From a virus, in the IMG/VR virus record IMGVR_UViG_3300032397_000006, positions 1 through 64,000 of that record: DNA of 64,000 bases. One strand, given 5' to 3'. The notes beneath the pieces are model-generated. The model saw nothing but the letters and a program-made list of their open reading frames with translations. It was not told the DNA's origin and made no database searches. The position numbers were made by a program, and so were the translations under genes. Positions 34,254-42,092 of the stretch are shown piece after piece; position 1 is the first letter of the stretch, and every line of letters begins with the position of its first letter.

Positions 34254-34278
34254 CGAACACCTTCCCTTCACTCCAGAG

Positions 34279-34305
34279 TTTATCGCACGCTGCGATAAAC
34301 AGCAA
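34279..34305 (-). promoter_or_regulatory. Promoter/operator repeat
   Basis: Minus strand: TTGCTG followed by TTTATC-N9-GATAAA, and TAAACT at a 17-bp distance from TTGCTG. The palindrome halves are 34284-34279 (GATAAA on minus) and 34299-34294 (TTTATC on minus). It lies 26 nt upstream of the 34253 start. Confidence 0.65.
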
Positions 34306-34313
34306 GCCTCGAA

Positions 34314-34952
34314 TCAGCCGTCGTCGTCCTGCAAGAGATTTTGCAGTCGTTCCCGCAGCTTCGCGTCGCGCTCGTCGTCGTCTGCATCGTCGTCGTGTTT
34401 CTCGAGCCACTTTGCTGCGGCGCCGAGCAGCCACTTGCGCACGTCGTCTGCGTCGAGGGCCGCATCAGCGTTCGCGTTCGCGACCTCGTTAGCAACGAGC
34501 TCGCCGAGCTCAAGATCCGAGGTCACGACATCGTACAGAGTGACCGGCGCGAACCAGTCGGAGGCCTCCCAGTAGGTTCGCGCGCTTCCTACGGCCTCTC
34601 CGATTTTCTCGCACAGCCGATCCATGCGGTCGCGATCGGCCTCGCCGCCCCACGAACCCACGTGATTATTTCCATTCCACTTGGCGCCGCGATAGAAGCC
34701 CGCGAGCTCCACCAATTCAGCCTCGTGCGCCCGCAGCACGGCCTCAACCTCGTCAGGCACTGCGGTGGCCGACACGCGGCACACGCACAGCCAGCGGTGG
34801 TGCCAGGCGGGCTCTGGGCAGCCCGCGCCAACGGTGCCCCACACGAACACCTCAGGCGCTGGCCCGTCCGCAGGGATCAGGTACACGCTGTTGTTTGCAC
34901 CCGAGGTCTGCACGAGATCCATGTTTCCGTAACGCATCTTTTCCACGATCAC
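34314..34952 (-). CDS. Hypothetical protein with acidic C-terminus (212 aa)
   Basis: This protein starts at GTG 34952 with a GGGTAGG upstream. The first half is beta-rich with Trp residues (APEVFVWGTVGAG, HHRWLCVCRVSATAV). The second half is helical and very acidic near the end (WLEKHDDDADDDERDAKLRE). A centre region (DRMDRLCEKIGEAVGSART) looks helical. No family is recognised. Confidence 0.55.
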   Translation of the reverse strand: MIVEKMRYGNMDLVQTSGANNSVYLIPADGPAPEVFVWGTVGAGCPEPAWHHRWLCVCRVSATAVPDEVEAVLRAHEAELVELAGFYRGAKWNGNNHVGSWGGEADRDRMDRLCEKIGEAVGSARTYWEASDWFAPVTLYDVVTSDLELGELVANEVANANADAALDADDVRKWLLGAAAKWLEKHDDDADDDERDAKLRERLQNLLQDDDG

Positions 34953-34970
34953 CTACCCTTCACCCTTGAA

Positions 34971-34997
34971 GTTATCGCGCTTTGTGATAACTGTCAA
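34971..34997 (-). promoter_or_regulatory. Promoter/operator repeat with consensus -35
   Basis: The minus strand carries a perfect TTGACA (34997-34992) followed at once by GTTATC-N9-GATAAC. TAACTT is at a 17-bp spacing. It precedes the 212-aa gene. Confidence 0.7.
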
Positions 34998-35215
34998 GGG
35001 AGTACCTCCGTTATTCCACGCAGCTCGGCGAGGGCCGATCGAAGTGCTTTGATGGCGGCTTCTGCGTCCTGCAGGGGAAGGGCGCCTCGTATTTGAGGGC
35101 GCACTCGCTCAAGCGCGCAAACTGCCTCGAGTAGTAGCGCGTGCAAATCCGCGGCTGTGATTTGCACAACTTCGGGAGTGCCCCGAGTCGGCAAATGGTA
35201 GCGCGAGATAATCAC
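34994..35215 (-). CDS. Small helical protein (73 aa)
   Basis: It starts at GTG 35215, overlapping the preceding TGA. The product has a short beta N-terminus (MIISRYHLPTRG) and long helices (DLHALLLEAVCALERV, DAEAAIKALRSALAEL). No recognisable family. Its stop overlaps the -35 of the next promoter repeat. Confidence 0.5.
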   Translation of the reverse strand: MIISRYHLPTRGTPEVVQITAADLHALLLEAVCALERVRPQIRGALPLQDAEAAIKALRSALAELRGITEVLP

Positions 35216-35409
35216 AGCTCACTACTCAGCACGCCGTTACGCAGCCAACCACAAGCCTGCACCGGGCGCTTTCCGTTCCTCTGCACAACAAACTTTTCCT
35301 CGGAAGCAAGATGCACGTAAACGGCGTCACCTTCCTTGCAACCAACTGCGAGCACCTTCCAGCGAGCTCCAGCAATCAGCAACGCGGTGCCTTGTTTAAT
35401 TTCGTCCAT
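35212..35409 (-). CDS. Small beta-barrel-like protein (65 aa)
   Basis: This 65-aa protein (MDEIKQGTALLIAGARWKV..., with GDAVYVHLASEEKFVVQRN) has a short alternating-strand pattern that suggests a KOW or SH3-like fold. It starts at ATG 35409, just below a promoter repeat. Function is unknown. Confidence 0.5.
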   Translation of the reverse strand: MDEIKQGTALLIAGARWKVLAVGCKEGDAVYVHLASEEKFVVQRNGKRPVQACGWLRNGVLSSEL

Positions 35410-35415
35410 GCTTCA

Positions 35416-35445
35416 TTTATCGCACGCTTGGATAACAGCGGTCAA
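35416..35445 (-). promoter_or_regulatory. Promoter/operator repeat
   Basis: Minus strand: TTGACC (35445-35440), spacer of 18 bp, GATAAA (35421-35416), with GTTATC-N9-GATAAA forming the palindrome. It sits 6 nt upstream of the ATG at 35409, so any transcript would have a very short leader. Confidence 0.65.
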
Positions 35446-35447
35446 CC

Positions 35448-36119
35448 CTAAAGCTCGATCTCGCACGAGCGCTCGACCGCGCCCTGCGCTTGCGCGTAAG
35501 ACTCGGCCTTGCCCTCAGTCGCCCGCGTACAGTAGCGCCAGCCCGCAGAGAGCGGCGCAAGGTCGTAGTAGACCAGGCCTAGCGGGAGCTCGTCGAAAAC
35601 ACCGGGTAGCGCCCAGCCGCTGCGATGGAGCTCCGTGGGAGCCTTACGCAGTCTGGCGATGGCCGCTGCGGGCACTCGGCCTACGTGCGTCCGACACTCC
35701 GGAGACAGCCCTGTCAGTGTCACGCAGCCAAGCCGTGGCACAATGGCCACGGCCGCAGGAAAGCTCGACGTGAGCTGCGACGCCTCGTAAAGCACGATCA
35801 GCCCTGGCACGCAGTTTTTCTCGGTCACGGTATCGTTGCAGCGCTCGCCTGCCTGCAGCGGCTGAAACGCGCTAGACAGGAGCTCACCCTCGAGTTGATA
35901 GCGCCACTTCGCGGAGTCCGAACCTCCGATCTCGACCTCGCGAGCAGGCGACGATTTCGCAGTTTCTGAAAACAGCAGATCGGATGCGAAAGTCATCACG
36001 CACACACGGTAAGGCCTCAGCACGCCTGGCACCGCAACGCGAACGGGCCACACGCCAAACCGAGCGTGCAGCCATTGCACCGAGCGTTGCAGACTGCGCG
36101 GATCAACGGGCTGCGTCAT
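35448..36119 (-). CDS. Hypothetical protein (223 aa)
   Basis: This protein starts MTQPVDPRSLQRSVQWLHARFG and has many Trp, Tyr and Pro residues in a mostly beta-type pattern (VRVAVPGVLRPYRVCVMTF, WALPGVFDELPLGLVYYDL). Several cysteines are dispersed and suggest possible disulfides rather than a zinc site. It is coupled to the next upstream gene (stop-start overlap). I do not recognise a family. Confidence 0.5.
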   Translation of the reverse strand: MTQPVDPRSLQRSVQWLHARFGVWPVRVAVPGVLRPYRVCVMTFASDLLFSETAKSSPAREVEIGGSDSAKWRYQLEGELLSSAFQPLQAGERCNDTVTEKNCVPGLIVLYEASQLTSSFPAAVAIVPRLGCVTLTGLSPECRTHVGRVPAAAIARLRKAPTELHRSGWALPGVFDELPLGLVYYDLAPLSAGWRYCTRATEGKAESYAQAQGAVERSCEIEL

Positions 36120-36358
36120 TTACGAGCGCCCGCGTCCGCAGCAATCCGGGCGATCACGCGCTCGAGGCACTGCGGACAACCGAGCAACCTTCCTTTCTGC
36201 ACACTGTTGTAAAACCAGTGATCTGTGTCGACGAAAACAAACTCAGTAGCCCGTAGCTCGCCGTCGACATTACTGCCTATGCGGCGCCCGCACAAAGATC
36301 TGCCTATCCTGTCGGCGTGCGTAGCAGCAATGCACTTAACGTATCCAGGTCTGTCCAT
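36116..36358 (-). CDS. Small Cys-containing protein (80 aa)
   Basis: MDRPGYVKCIAATHADRIG..., with a CGRR and a terminal CPQCLERV element, suggests a zinc site built from four cysteines and a His (residues ~9, 23, 61, 64). Beta strands lie between. Many small phage accessory proteins have this layout. Function is unknown. Confidence 0.5.
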   Translation of the reverse strand: MDRPGYVKCIAATHADRIGRSLCGRRIGSNVDGELRATEFVFVDTDHWFYNSVQKGRLLGCPQCLERVIARIAADAGARK

Positions 36359-36361
36359 TGT

Positions 36362-36580
36362 CTAGATCCACGTTTCGATGATCTTCGGATCGTCTTGCTC
36401 GCAACGCTCCAAACGAGAGAGCCCCTTCTGCGAAAGGAAAGCGCGCAACGCTTCTAGCGTTTCGAATAGGTAGCACTCTTTCGGCGCAGTCAATTCCCAA
36501 CGCCTCGTCACGTAATGCTCCGGGTAGTCGCCTGGATGATCATAGACCGTCCAGATATCGAGAAGGTTCTGATCACTCAC
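36362..36580 (-). CDS. Small conserved phage protein (72 aa)
   Basis: Starting from GTG 36580 (GTGA overlap), this protein has the pattern WTVYDHPGDYPEHYVTRRW, LRAFLSQKGLSRLER and a DDPKIIETWI end, which I recognise from many phage genomes as a small conserved family without a known role. The preceding gene ends in the overlap. Confidence 0.6.
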   Translation of the reverse strand: MSDQNLLDIWTVYDHPGDYPEHYVTRRWELTAPKECYLFETLEALRAFLSQKGLSRLERCEQDDPKIIETWI

Positions 36581-36798
36581 GACGGATCCCACCACACGTC
36601 GCCGGGCTCGATATCGAACGCAGCTGTCGCGTGAATCGCTACGTTACTATTCGTGCCGTGCTTTTCGATAATCGTAGGCAACGTATTACGCAGCGCCGTT
36701 ACGACTGCCGTTGCTTCCTCCGCCGCAAGCACAGGATCGCTGTGCTCTTTAATGCTGCGCACATAAACCATGGACCAGATAACGATCGCACTTTCCAC
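36577..36798 (-). CDS. Small hypothetical protein (73 aa)
   Basis: The start is taken as GTG 36798 because AGAGGTG lies just upstream; a longer frame from 36840 is less plausible. The protein has a helical core (DPVLAAEEATAVVTALRN, TLPTIIEKHG) and ends with Trp-Trp (DVWWDPS). No family is recognised. Confidence 0.45.
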   Translation of the reverse strand: MESAIVIWSMVYVRSIKEHSDPVLAAEEATAVVTALRNTLPTIIEKHGTNSNVAIHATAAFDIEPGDVWWDPS

Positions 36799-36808
36799 AG
36801 AGCACCTC

Positions 36809-37321
36809 TTACTGTTCCAAAGGGGGGTATTCGTGATCATATGCGTCGAGGTTCAAATCCTCGTCATCGATCTCGGCCTTTTCGTGGAAAACCTCCAAGA
36901 TCGCAGCCCGCACAATAGCGTCGTGCTCTTTATCGGAAAGCATGCCCTTGGATTTTTTCAGCGCCGCCCGTATGCGCGCAGTTAACATGGAAGCATCCGC
37001 TTCCATTAGAGCGATCGTTGCAAACACGTTTGCGCACCCCTCATAGTGTTCGAATACCTCTTGCAGATCGTGGAAAAACTCCTCACTTAGCTTTGACATA
37101 AGAGGGTGCAGCAACTCCTCCGCAATTTCACGCGCGAGTTGTACCGGCGGAGAATAGGGAGGTCTGCTCGCCAAGCCTCTACTCTGATCAGCAAGCTCTC
37201 TGTAAAATACAGACGCATCCTCGTGCGAATGAATTGACGCTTTGCGAACTTTATCGATCGCGTCCAGCACGTTATCGTGTAGCGCTTCTTCTTTATCGCG
37301 ATCTCGTTTTGTGTGCTTCAT
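36809..37321 (-). CDS. Helical hypothetical protein (170 aa)
   Basis: The ATG at 37321 starts a charged, helical protein (MKHTKRDRDKEEALHDNVLD, AREIAEELLHPLMSKLSEE, SDKEHDAIVRAAILEVFHE). It may form coiled coils. The acidic end (DDEDLNLDAYDHEYPPLEQ) is unusual. It lies below a degenerate promoter repeat. No family recognised. Confidence 0.5.
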   Translation of the reverse strand: MKHTKRDRDKEEALHDNVLDAIDKVRKASIHSHEDASVFYRELADQSRGLASRPPYSPPVQLAREIAEELLHPLMSKLSEEFFHDLQEVFEHYEGCANVFATIALMEADASMLTARIRAALKKSKGMLSDKEHDAIVRAAILEVFHEKAEIDDEDLNLDAYDHEYPPLEQ

Positions 37322-37323
37322 AG

Positions 37324-37359
37324 TTTTCGCTCTGTACGATAAGCGCTCAGTGCGAGCAA
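37324..37359 (-). promoter_or_regulatory. Degenerate promoter/operator repeat
   Basis: The minus strand has TTGCTC (37359-37354) and TACAGA 17 bp further. A TTATC-N9-GAAAA palindrome (one mismatch from GATAA) overlaps. It precedes the 170-aa gene. Confidence 0.4.
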
Positions 37360-37384
37360 GGCAACGCGAAAGCACCGCCACAAC

Positions 37385-38125
37385 TCACGTCAAAACGTCG
37401 CCCGCGATGGCCACGCGCACCGTCGTCACCTTCGCAGTCTCGAGACTGCTCAGCGTGATCGAGCTCGTGACCGCCGTAAGCAACGCGTACACGTACACGC
37501 CATCCGCACTCGACGCCGCGGCGTCGATCGGCTTGCGCAGCTGGATCGGCGCCGAGCCGATCAGCGGATCGGTCCCGAGGTCACTCGTCAACGCAGCGAA
37601 ACCAAGCACCGCATTGATGGTCAGCACCTCGACCTTGCCGGATAGCGAGGCGTTCGCGCCGCTCACTCGGATCTGCCCACCGTCGACCGTGAACGGTAGG
37701 AAGGCCAGCCCCGCCAGCACCGCGGCAGAATTGAGCCGCTGCGCGCACTGCGCGGCAGACTGATCGCCCGACAAGAACGTGCCCGAAACCGTCACGCCGT
37801 CAACCTTGAAACTGAACGCCTGTCCGCCCGTAAACGCAGTGGGGAACGTGCCCCCCACACCGAGCAGCGTGGCCACGGTGCCAACCGTCCCGCCCAACGT
37901 GACCTCGAGCGCCCCGTCCGCGTCGATCCAGATCAGGCGCGCTTGCGCGACGTCGCCAAAGTCGACCACCACGTTCTGCTCGCCCGCGTTCAGGGAGTAC
38001 GTCCCCGACTCCGCGCGTGCGAGCGAATCAAGTGCCTGCGACACACTGCCCGCAAACAAAGCAGGCGTGAGGGTCGCGCCGAGGCCCACGTCGAGAGTCA
38101 TTTCTACGCTATGCCGGACGCCCAT
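37385..38125 (-). CDS. Putative structural protein downstream of portal (246 aa)
   Basis: This beta-rich protein (VDFGDVAQARLIWIDADG, QLRKPIDAAASSADGVYVY, ITLSSLETAKVTTVRVAI) starts MGVRHSVEMTLDVGLG. Composition (Ala, Gly, Thr and Val rich, few Lys) matches virion surface or decoration proteins. It follows the portal with a 3-nt gap. The role is unknown. Confidence 0.5.
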   Translation of the reverse strand: MGVRHSVEMTLDVGLGATLTPALFAGSVSQALDSLARAESGTYSLNAGEQNVVVDFGDVAQARLIWIDADGALEVTLGGTVGTVATLLGVGGTFPTAFTGGQAFSFKVDGVTVSGTFLSGDQSAAQCAQRLNSAAVLAGLAFLPFTVDGGQIRVSGANASLSGKVEVLTINAVLGFAALTSDLGTDPLIGSAPIQLRKPIDAAASSADGVYVYALLTAVTSSITLSSLETAKVTTVRVAIAGDVLT

Positions 38126-38128
38126 TTT

Positions 38129-39877
38129 TCAATCCTCCGTGATCTCGATCGTCTGCTCAGCGCCACGCACTACTCGAGTCACGCGCGCCTTACGTAGCTC
38201 GTTCGTCGCAAACTGCGCGATCGCCCTCGCCGATTTCCGCGCTTGCTGCGAAATCAGCTTGTCGTCGCCCTCGTCGTCGTCGCCCTGTGCGGCCCACGGC
38301 GGCGTCTGCCCGTCCTGGTGGAGCAAGTTATCGTCGGGCTCCTCGTCGGGCTGCGCTGGCCCCGCCGCGCCTGCGCCCGGGGGCTGCCCGGGCTCCCCTT
38401 GCCCAGGCTCCCCGCCTTGCTGCTGTTGCTGCGCGGCTGCGTCCTTTTGAAGCGCCCACTGGATCCAGGTGGAATTCAGAATCGCCTTACCCTGTTCGCC
38501 GGGCAGTGGCTTCATGTCCTCTTGAGCTCGGATCTCGTTGACCGTCTTGTAGGTAGAGCCGTCCTTCGACAACGCTTCGCGATCCGCTTCCTCACCCGAG
38601 CCGAACATACCGCCGAAAATGAATTCGAAGTCGGGCGCGAGATCCCAAATCAGGTGGCTGTTGATCACGTCCGTAAAGTGATCGGATAGCGGACGCAGGC
38701 CCTTGTCTTTCGACTCCGCGAGTTTCGATTCTTGATCGCCCGTGTTGAGCGAACTCGACTGCCCAGTGTTGCCGAACTGGAAATTGATCTCGAGCGGATC
38801 GACGCCGTACACCGCGCAGATCAGCTTAGTCACCCAATCCATCCACGCCGAGAATTCCATTTCTCGGTTGTTGGAGTGCATCGACACCCATTGAATGTCT
38901 TCGCTGTTTAGGATCGGCGTACGCCACGCATTCTCGACGCCGGAGATCATCGAATACCACTGGCGCCGGAAGGCACGCATTTGCTTATCCGGGATCGTAC
39001 CCTTGATATTAAGCAGCCCCTTTACCGCGCTGCCTTGCTGGAAAAAGGCCTGGTTATACTGGAATCCGAAAAGCCACGCAGTCACGAGGCGAATGATCTG
39101 CTCGATCGGCGAAAACCCAAACCCGTTCGTACGCAGGTCAGAGCGGGGATTCATGATGCACCACGCGAGCTCATCGTATGCGAACTCAGCGATCACCGTG
39201 TTTTCGTAGACCTGGACGTAGCTCACGCGCTGCCGCATTTCCGCCATGCCTGCATGCTCAACGTCGAGCACCGCGGGACGGATCGTTTCGCTTGGTAACG
39301 CAATGAAACGCGACACGCGCCCTTCTCGATCGGAGAGCTTTTCAAAGGCCCACTGATCGTAGGTCAGGGTGTCGCGCAGCCCCTTTTTCAAGAACGAGCG
39401 GAAGCTATCCCGGTCTCGAGCTCGCTCGCCGGTCTGCAGCACGCCGGTAGTCTCGAGCATGCGCTCAATTTCCATCGCGCGTTTACGCTCGACCGGAGTC
39501 ATGCTCCGATTTCGATCACGCCGATCTCGCAAGATCACGCGATAGCCCTTGTCATACTTCCCTTGTTGCGGGCGAGCGAACTGCGCCATTTGATTCGTGC
39601 GCAGCTGAATGATCGCAGCGAGGGGGGCGCACGTCATGGACATGTGCCGCAAAGCCTCGTAGGTCAGCATGGACGGACGCTGGCGCCACCCTCCCCAATC
39701 GTTGATCGCGTAGGGATCGAAGAACATCGCCTTAGGCTTTTCTTGCGTAGGCTCCGCGAGCCCACGCGCCTGCAGCGCCTTCACCATTTCATCGGCGGAG
39801 ATATCCTCGTTGCTCCCATTTGCCCACGCGCTGAGCGCGTTAACAGACCGTCGCCGGATATCGTCAATGATCCCCAT
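38129..39877 (-). CDS. Portal protein
   Basis: This 582-aa protein has the portal pattern: TCAPLAAIIQLRTNQMAQF, a wing with RVSYVQVYENTVIAEF, YDELAWCIMNPRSDLRTNG, FGFSPIEQIIRLVTAWLFG, the FQQGSAVKGLLNIKG segment, and VYGVDPLEINFQFGNTG. Those are typical of phage portal proteins of the HK97/SPP1 class. A Gln/Pro/Gly-rich region then follows (residues ~480-535), then a basic C-terminal helix. The portal forms a dodecameric vertex for DNA entry and exit. The upstream multidomain genes end 10 nt before it. Confidence 0.85.
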   Translation of the reverse strand: MGIIDDIRRRSVNALSAWANGSNEDISADEMVKALQARGLAEPTQEKPKAMFFDPYAINDWGGWRQRPSMLTYEALRHMSMTCAPLAAIIQLRTNQMAQFARPQQGKYDKGYRVILRDRRDRNRSMTPVERKRAMEIERMLETTGVLQTGERARDRDSFRSFLKKGLRDTLTYDQWAFEKLSDREGRVSRFIALPSETIRPAVLDVEHAGMAEMRQRVSYVQVYENTVIAEFAYDELAWCIMNPRSDLRTNGFGFSPIEQIIRLVTAWLFGFQYNQAFFQQGSAVKGLLNIKGTIPDKQMRAFRRQWYSMISGVENAWRTPILNSEDIQWVSMHSNNREMEFSAWMDWVTKLICAVYGVDPLEINFQFGNTGQSSSLNTGDQESKLAESKDKGLRPLSDHFTDVINSHLIWDLAPDFEFIFGGMFGSGEEADREALSKDGSTYKTVNEIRAQEDMKPLPGEQGKAILNSTWIQWALQKDAAAQQQQQGGEPGQGEPGQPPGAGAAGPAQPDEEPDDNLLHQDGQTPPWAAQGDDDEGDDKLISQQARKSARAIAQFATNELRKARVTRVVRGAEQTIEITED

Positions 39878-39886
39878 TTGCCTGCC

Positions 39887-41860
39887 TTAGCCGTGAGGGC
39901 AGGAACATGCCCCGAATGCGTGCGTGAGCATATCCGTTTGCTGCACCGCACGGTAACCGTGGATCACGCAGTCGCCCGCGATCGAAGCTTTTGCTACACG
40001 GTCGCGCTCGCTGTAGTCGAGCGCCACGTTTGCGGCGCGCCCGAAAGTCGGCACCTGCCGATCGTCTGCGAATCGCACCAACTTGAGATGCGAGGGGGCG
40101 ACAGAGAGCCGCGTCGAGGAACTGTGCGCGTGCTGGTTTGCGTCGAGCGCTTTGAACCAATCGTTTCCCTGACTGAGCTGAAACACCGCACCGCCGATGC
40201 CCGCCGATCCTGTCGCCGTGTGGCTGTCCTCGTCGGTGGGTAGCGTGCTTTTCGCCGCCAGCGCTTCGGTCACACCGATGATTTGTCGCTCGCGCAAGAT
40301 CTTGGCTACCGCGTCCTGCGTGACCTTGTAGCGCGACGCGGCTGCTCGCAAATTCTTACTCGTGCCCAGCGACTGCACGAGCTGCCCCATAATGGCTTGA
40401 GCCATTGCTTGCTCGTTGTACATTTGCTGCGGCGATTCTTGCGACACCACGCCGTAGCTCGTCTCGATAAAGCTCACGAGATACGGCATGAGAAACCGCT
40501 CCGGAATCGCGACGTCGGTACCGTCGTCTGCAAAGCCGTCGAGTCCCTTGCGCAGCACGTTGCGCTGCAACGCGTGGAAAAGTGATTTCCCAAGAGCACG
40601 CGCGCTTTTCTTGACCCTGAACGGATTCTGCTTTTCTTGCTCAGCTGCGTACTCGCGATCGAGGCGCTCTGCATACTCGCGCGCTTCCGCTTGCGGTTCG
40701 TACGTGTCCAGGTGTTCCTTGGCTGCGGCCTCGTGCTTCTCCGCTTCAGAATGAAAGCCGTACTTCCTGTGATCCTCTGCGACGATCAAATGCGCTTCTG
40801 CTGCGCGTTTGTGTAGCACTTTCTTGTTTTTTGCGCGCTTATTCGACGCTTCCATATCCGCAATCTCTGCGTCTGCTTTCTTAGCGCGCAGCAGACGGTG
40901 GATTTTCTCGTCGACCGCAACGGGCGCGGGAGGCGCAGAGCCCTCGATATACGCGTATTGCCAGCCTCCCTTACCGTCTGGCTTGCGCGTAATGTACTTG
41001 TGCCCAGGTCGCTCCGAATTCCAGCTCGATCCCTCCGCCTTAAACATGGAGGATTTTCCGAACGGCTTCTTTCCGCCGAACGCGGGAGGCTTCTTTTTCG
41101 GCTTGGCCTGATCGCCACCGAACGGCTTAGCCTTTGGCTTCGCGCCGAACTGCTGCGCGGGCTTTCCTGTACCGCCGTCTGCATCCTGATCGTCAGGTAC
41201 GCCGTCGTCGTCGGCATCCACGTCCTGATCGTCGGGCACGCCGTCCCCGTCCTGATCAGCATCCTGATCGTCAGGCACACCGTCCCCGTCCTGATCGGGC
41301 GCGTCCTGATCGGGCTGCTCGTCGCCGGGACCACCGCCGCCAGCCTCGAGCCCTTGCCCGCCCTGCACCGCACGCACGAGCTTGCGCACAAGCTTGTGGT
41401 ACGTGTCGAGCAGCGCCATGGAGTTATGGTGCTGCGCGCCGTGAAATCCCTTCGCGGCGTAGTAGTCGCGCTCTGCATCGGCGATTTGCTGCACGAGTGC
41501 CTGAGGGTCTTCGCTCGCGTCGCCACCTGCGTCCGCGCCGTCGTCGCCCTCCGGCAGATCCTCCCCATCGCCCTCGTCGTCGAAGCCCTCGTCGTCGCCT
41601 TCCTCGCCCGCGCCGTCGTCGAGCTCGTCACCGTCACCATCACCAGGCCCGGGCTCGCCCTCGTCGCCATCGGGCTCCTCGCCCTGATCGTCGCCCTGCC
41701 CGTCGTCGGGTGCCGTGTCAGACGCGTCCGGAGCTCCGCTGTTCGGATCCTGATCGTCGGGCACACCGTCCCCGTCCTGATCATTCTCCTCGTCAGCGCC
41801 CGCCTTTTTCTTGGCGAACGGCGGCACGGCTTTCAGCAAAAGATCGATCGCGTCTAGCAT
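39887..41860 (-). CDS. 657-aa polyvalent-type protein with Ca-binding-like repeats and one GHKY motif
   Basis: The N-terminal ~240 residues are extremely acidic. They carry DQDGDGVPDDQD-type repeats (one near 27-38 and three at ~189-226) resembling thrombospondin type-3 calcium-binding repeats. The GHKY motif follows at residues 283-304. After it come a Lys/Glu-rich helical stretch (~310-420) and a C-terminal ~230-residue domain (PERFLMPYLVSFIETSYGVV, QDAVAKILRERQIIGVTE), which I do not recognise. It ends CSCPHG. The gene is directly upstream of the portal gene. The Ca motif is visible; its function is inferred. Confidence 0.7.
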   Translation of the reverse strand: MLDAIDLLLKAVPPFAKKKAGADEENDQDGDGVPDDQDPNSGAPDASDTAPDDGQGDDQGEEPDGDEGEPGPGDGDGDELDDGAGEEGDDEGFDDEGDGEDLPEGDDGADAGGDASEDPQALVQQIADAERDYYAAKGFHGAQHHNSMALLDTYHKLVRKLVRAVQGGQGLEAGGGGPGDEQPDQDAPDQDGDGVPDDQDADQDGDGVPDDQDVDADDDGVPDDQDADGGTGKPAQQFGAKPKAKPFGGDQAKPKKKPPAFGGKKPFGKSSMFKAEGSSWNSERPGHKYITRKPDGKGGWQYAYIEGSAPPAPVAVDEKIHRLLRAKKADAEIADMEASNKRAKNKKVLHKRAAEAHLIVAEDHRKYGFHSEAEKHEAAAKEHLDTYEPQAEAREYAERLDREYAAEQEKQNPFRVKKSARALGKSLFHALQRNVLRKGLDGFADDGTDVAIPERFLMPYLVSFIETSYGVVSQESPQQMYNEQAMAQAIMGQLVQSLGTSKNLRAAASRYKVTQDAVAKILRERQIIGVTEALAAKSTLPTDEDSHTATGSAGIGGAVFQLSQGNDWFKALDANQHAHSSSTRLSVAPSHLKLVRFADDRQVPTFGRAANVALDYSERDRVAKASIAGDCVIHGYRAVQQTDMLTHAFGACSCPHG

Positions 41861-41921
41861 AGGTCTCCCCTCGGATTCTCGCCGAGAGTACCCTAGCGCC
41901 TACGCGAGCGCGAGCGTTGAC

Positions 41922-42092
41922 CTACTTCGCCGCGGACTCGCGTGCAACGCACGCACGGAATCGGACAACATCCTCGCTATCCTCGAGACTTGAATCCGCC
42001 CTGTCGTCGCTGTCGTCGCGCACGTAGTTTTTCAAGCGTTCAAGCATATCCTCGCGACTGAACGAGGCCTTTCTTGGTTTCTGATCCTCCAT
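41922..42092 (-). CDS. Small acidic protein (56 aa)
   Basis: The ATG at 42092 overlaps the preceding TGA by one nucleotide. The protein (MEDQKPRKASFSREDMLERL, then KNYVRDDSDDRADSSLEDSE) is charged and largely disordered, with a possible short helix. It lies between two polyvalent-type genes and could be an accessory or chaperone-like peptide. No family is recognised. Confidence 0.5.
   Translation of the reverse strand: MEDQKPRKASFSREDMLERLKNYVRDDSDDRADSSLEDSEDVVRFRACVARESAAK

Noticed and set aside
40786-41862. Long alternative frames on both strands over the acidic repeat region (plus 40898-41857, plus 41134-41862, minus 40786-41784)
   Set aside because: They are Arg- or Val/Leu-rich shadows of the biased codons that encode Asp/Gly repeats. 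The 657-aa minus frame carries the Ca-like repeats and the GHKY motif and fits the operon.
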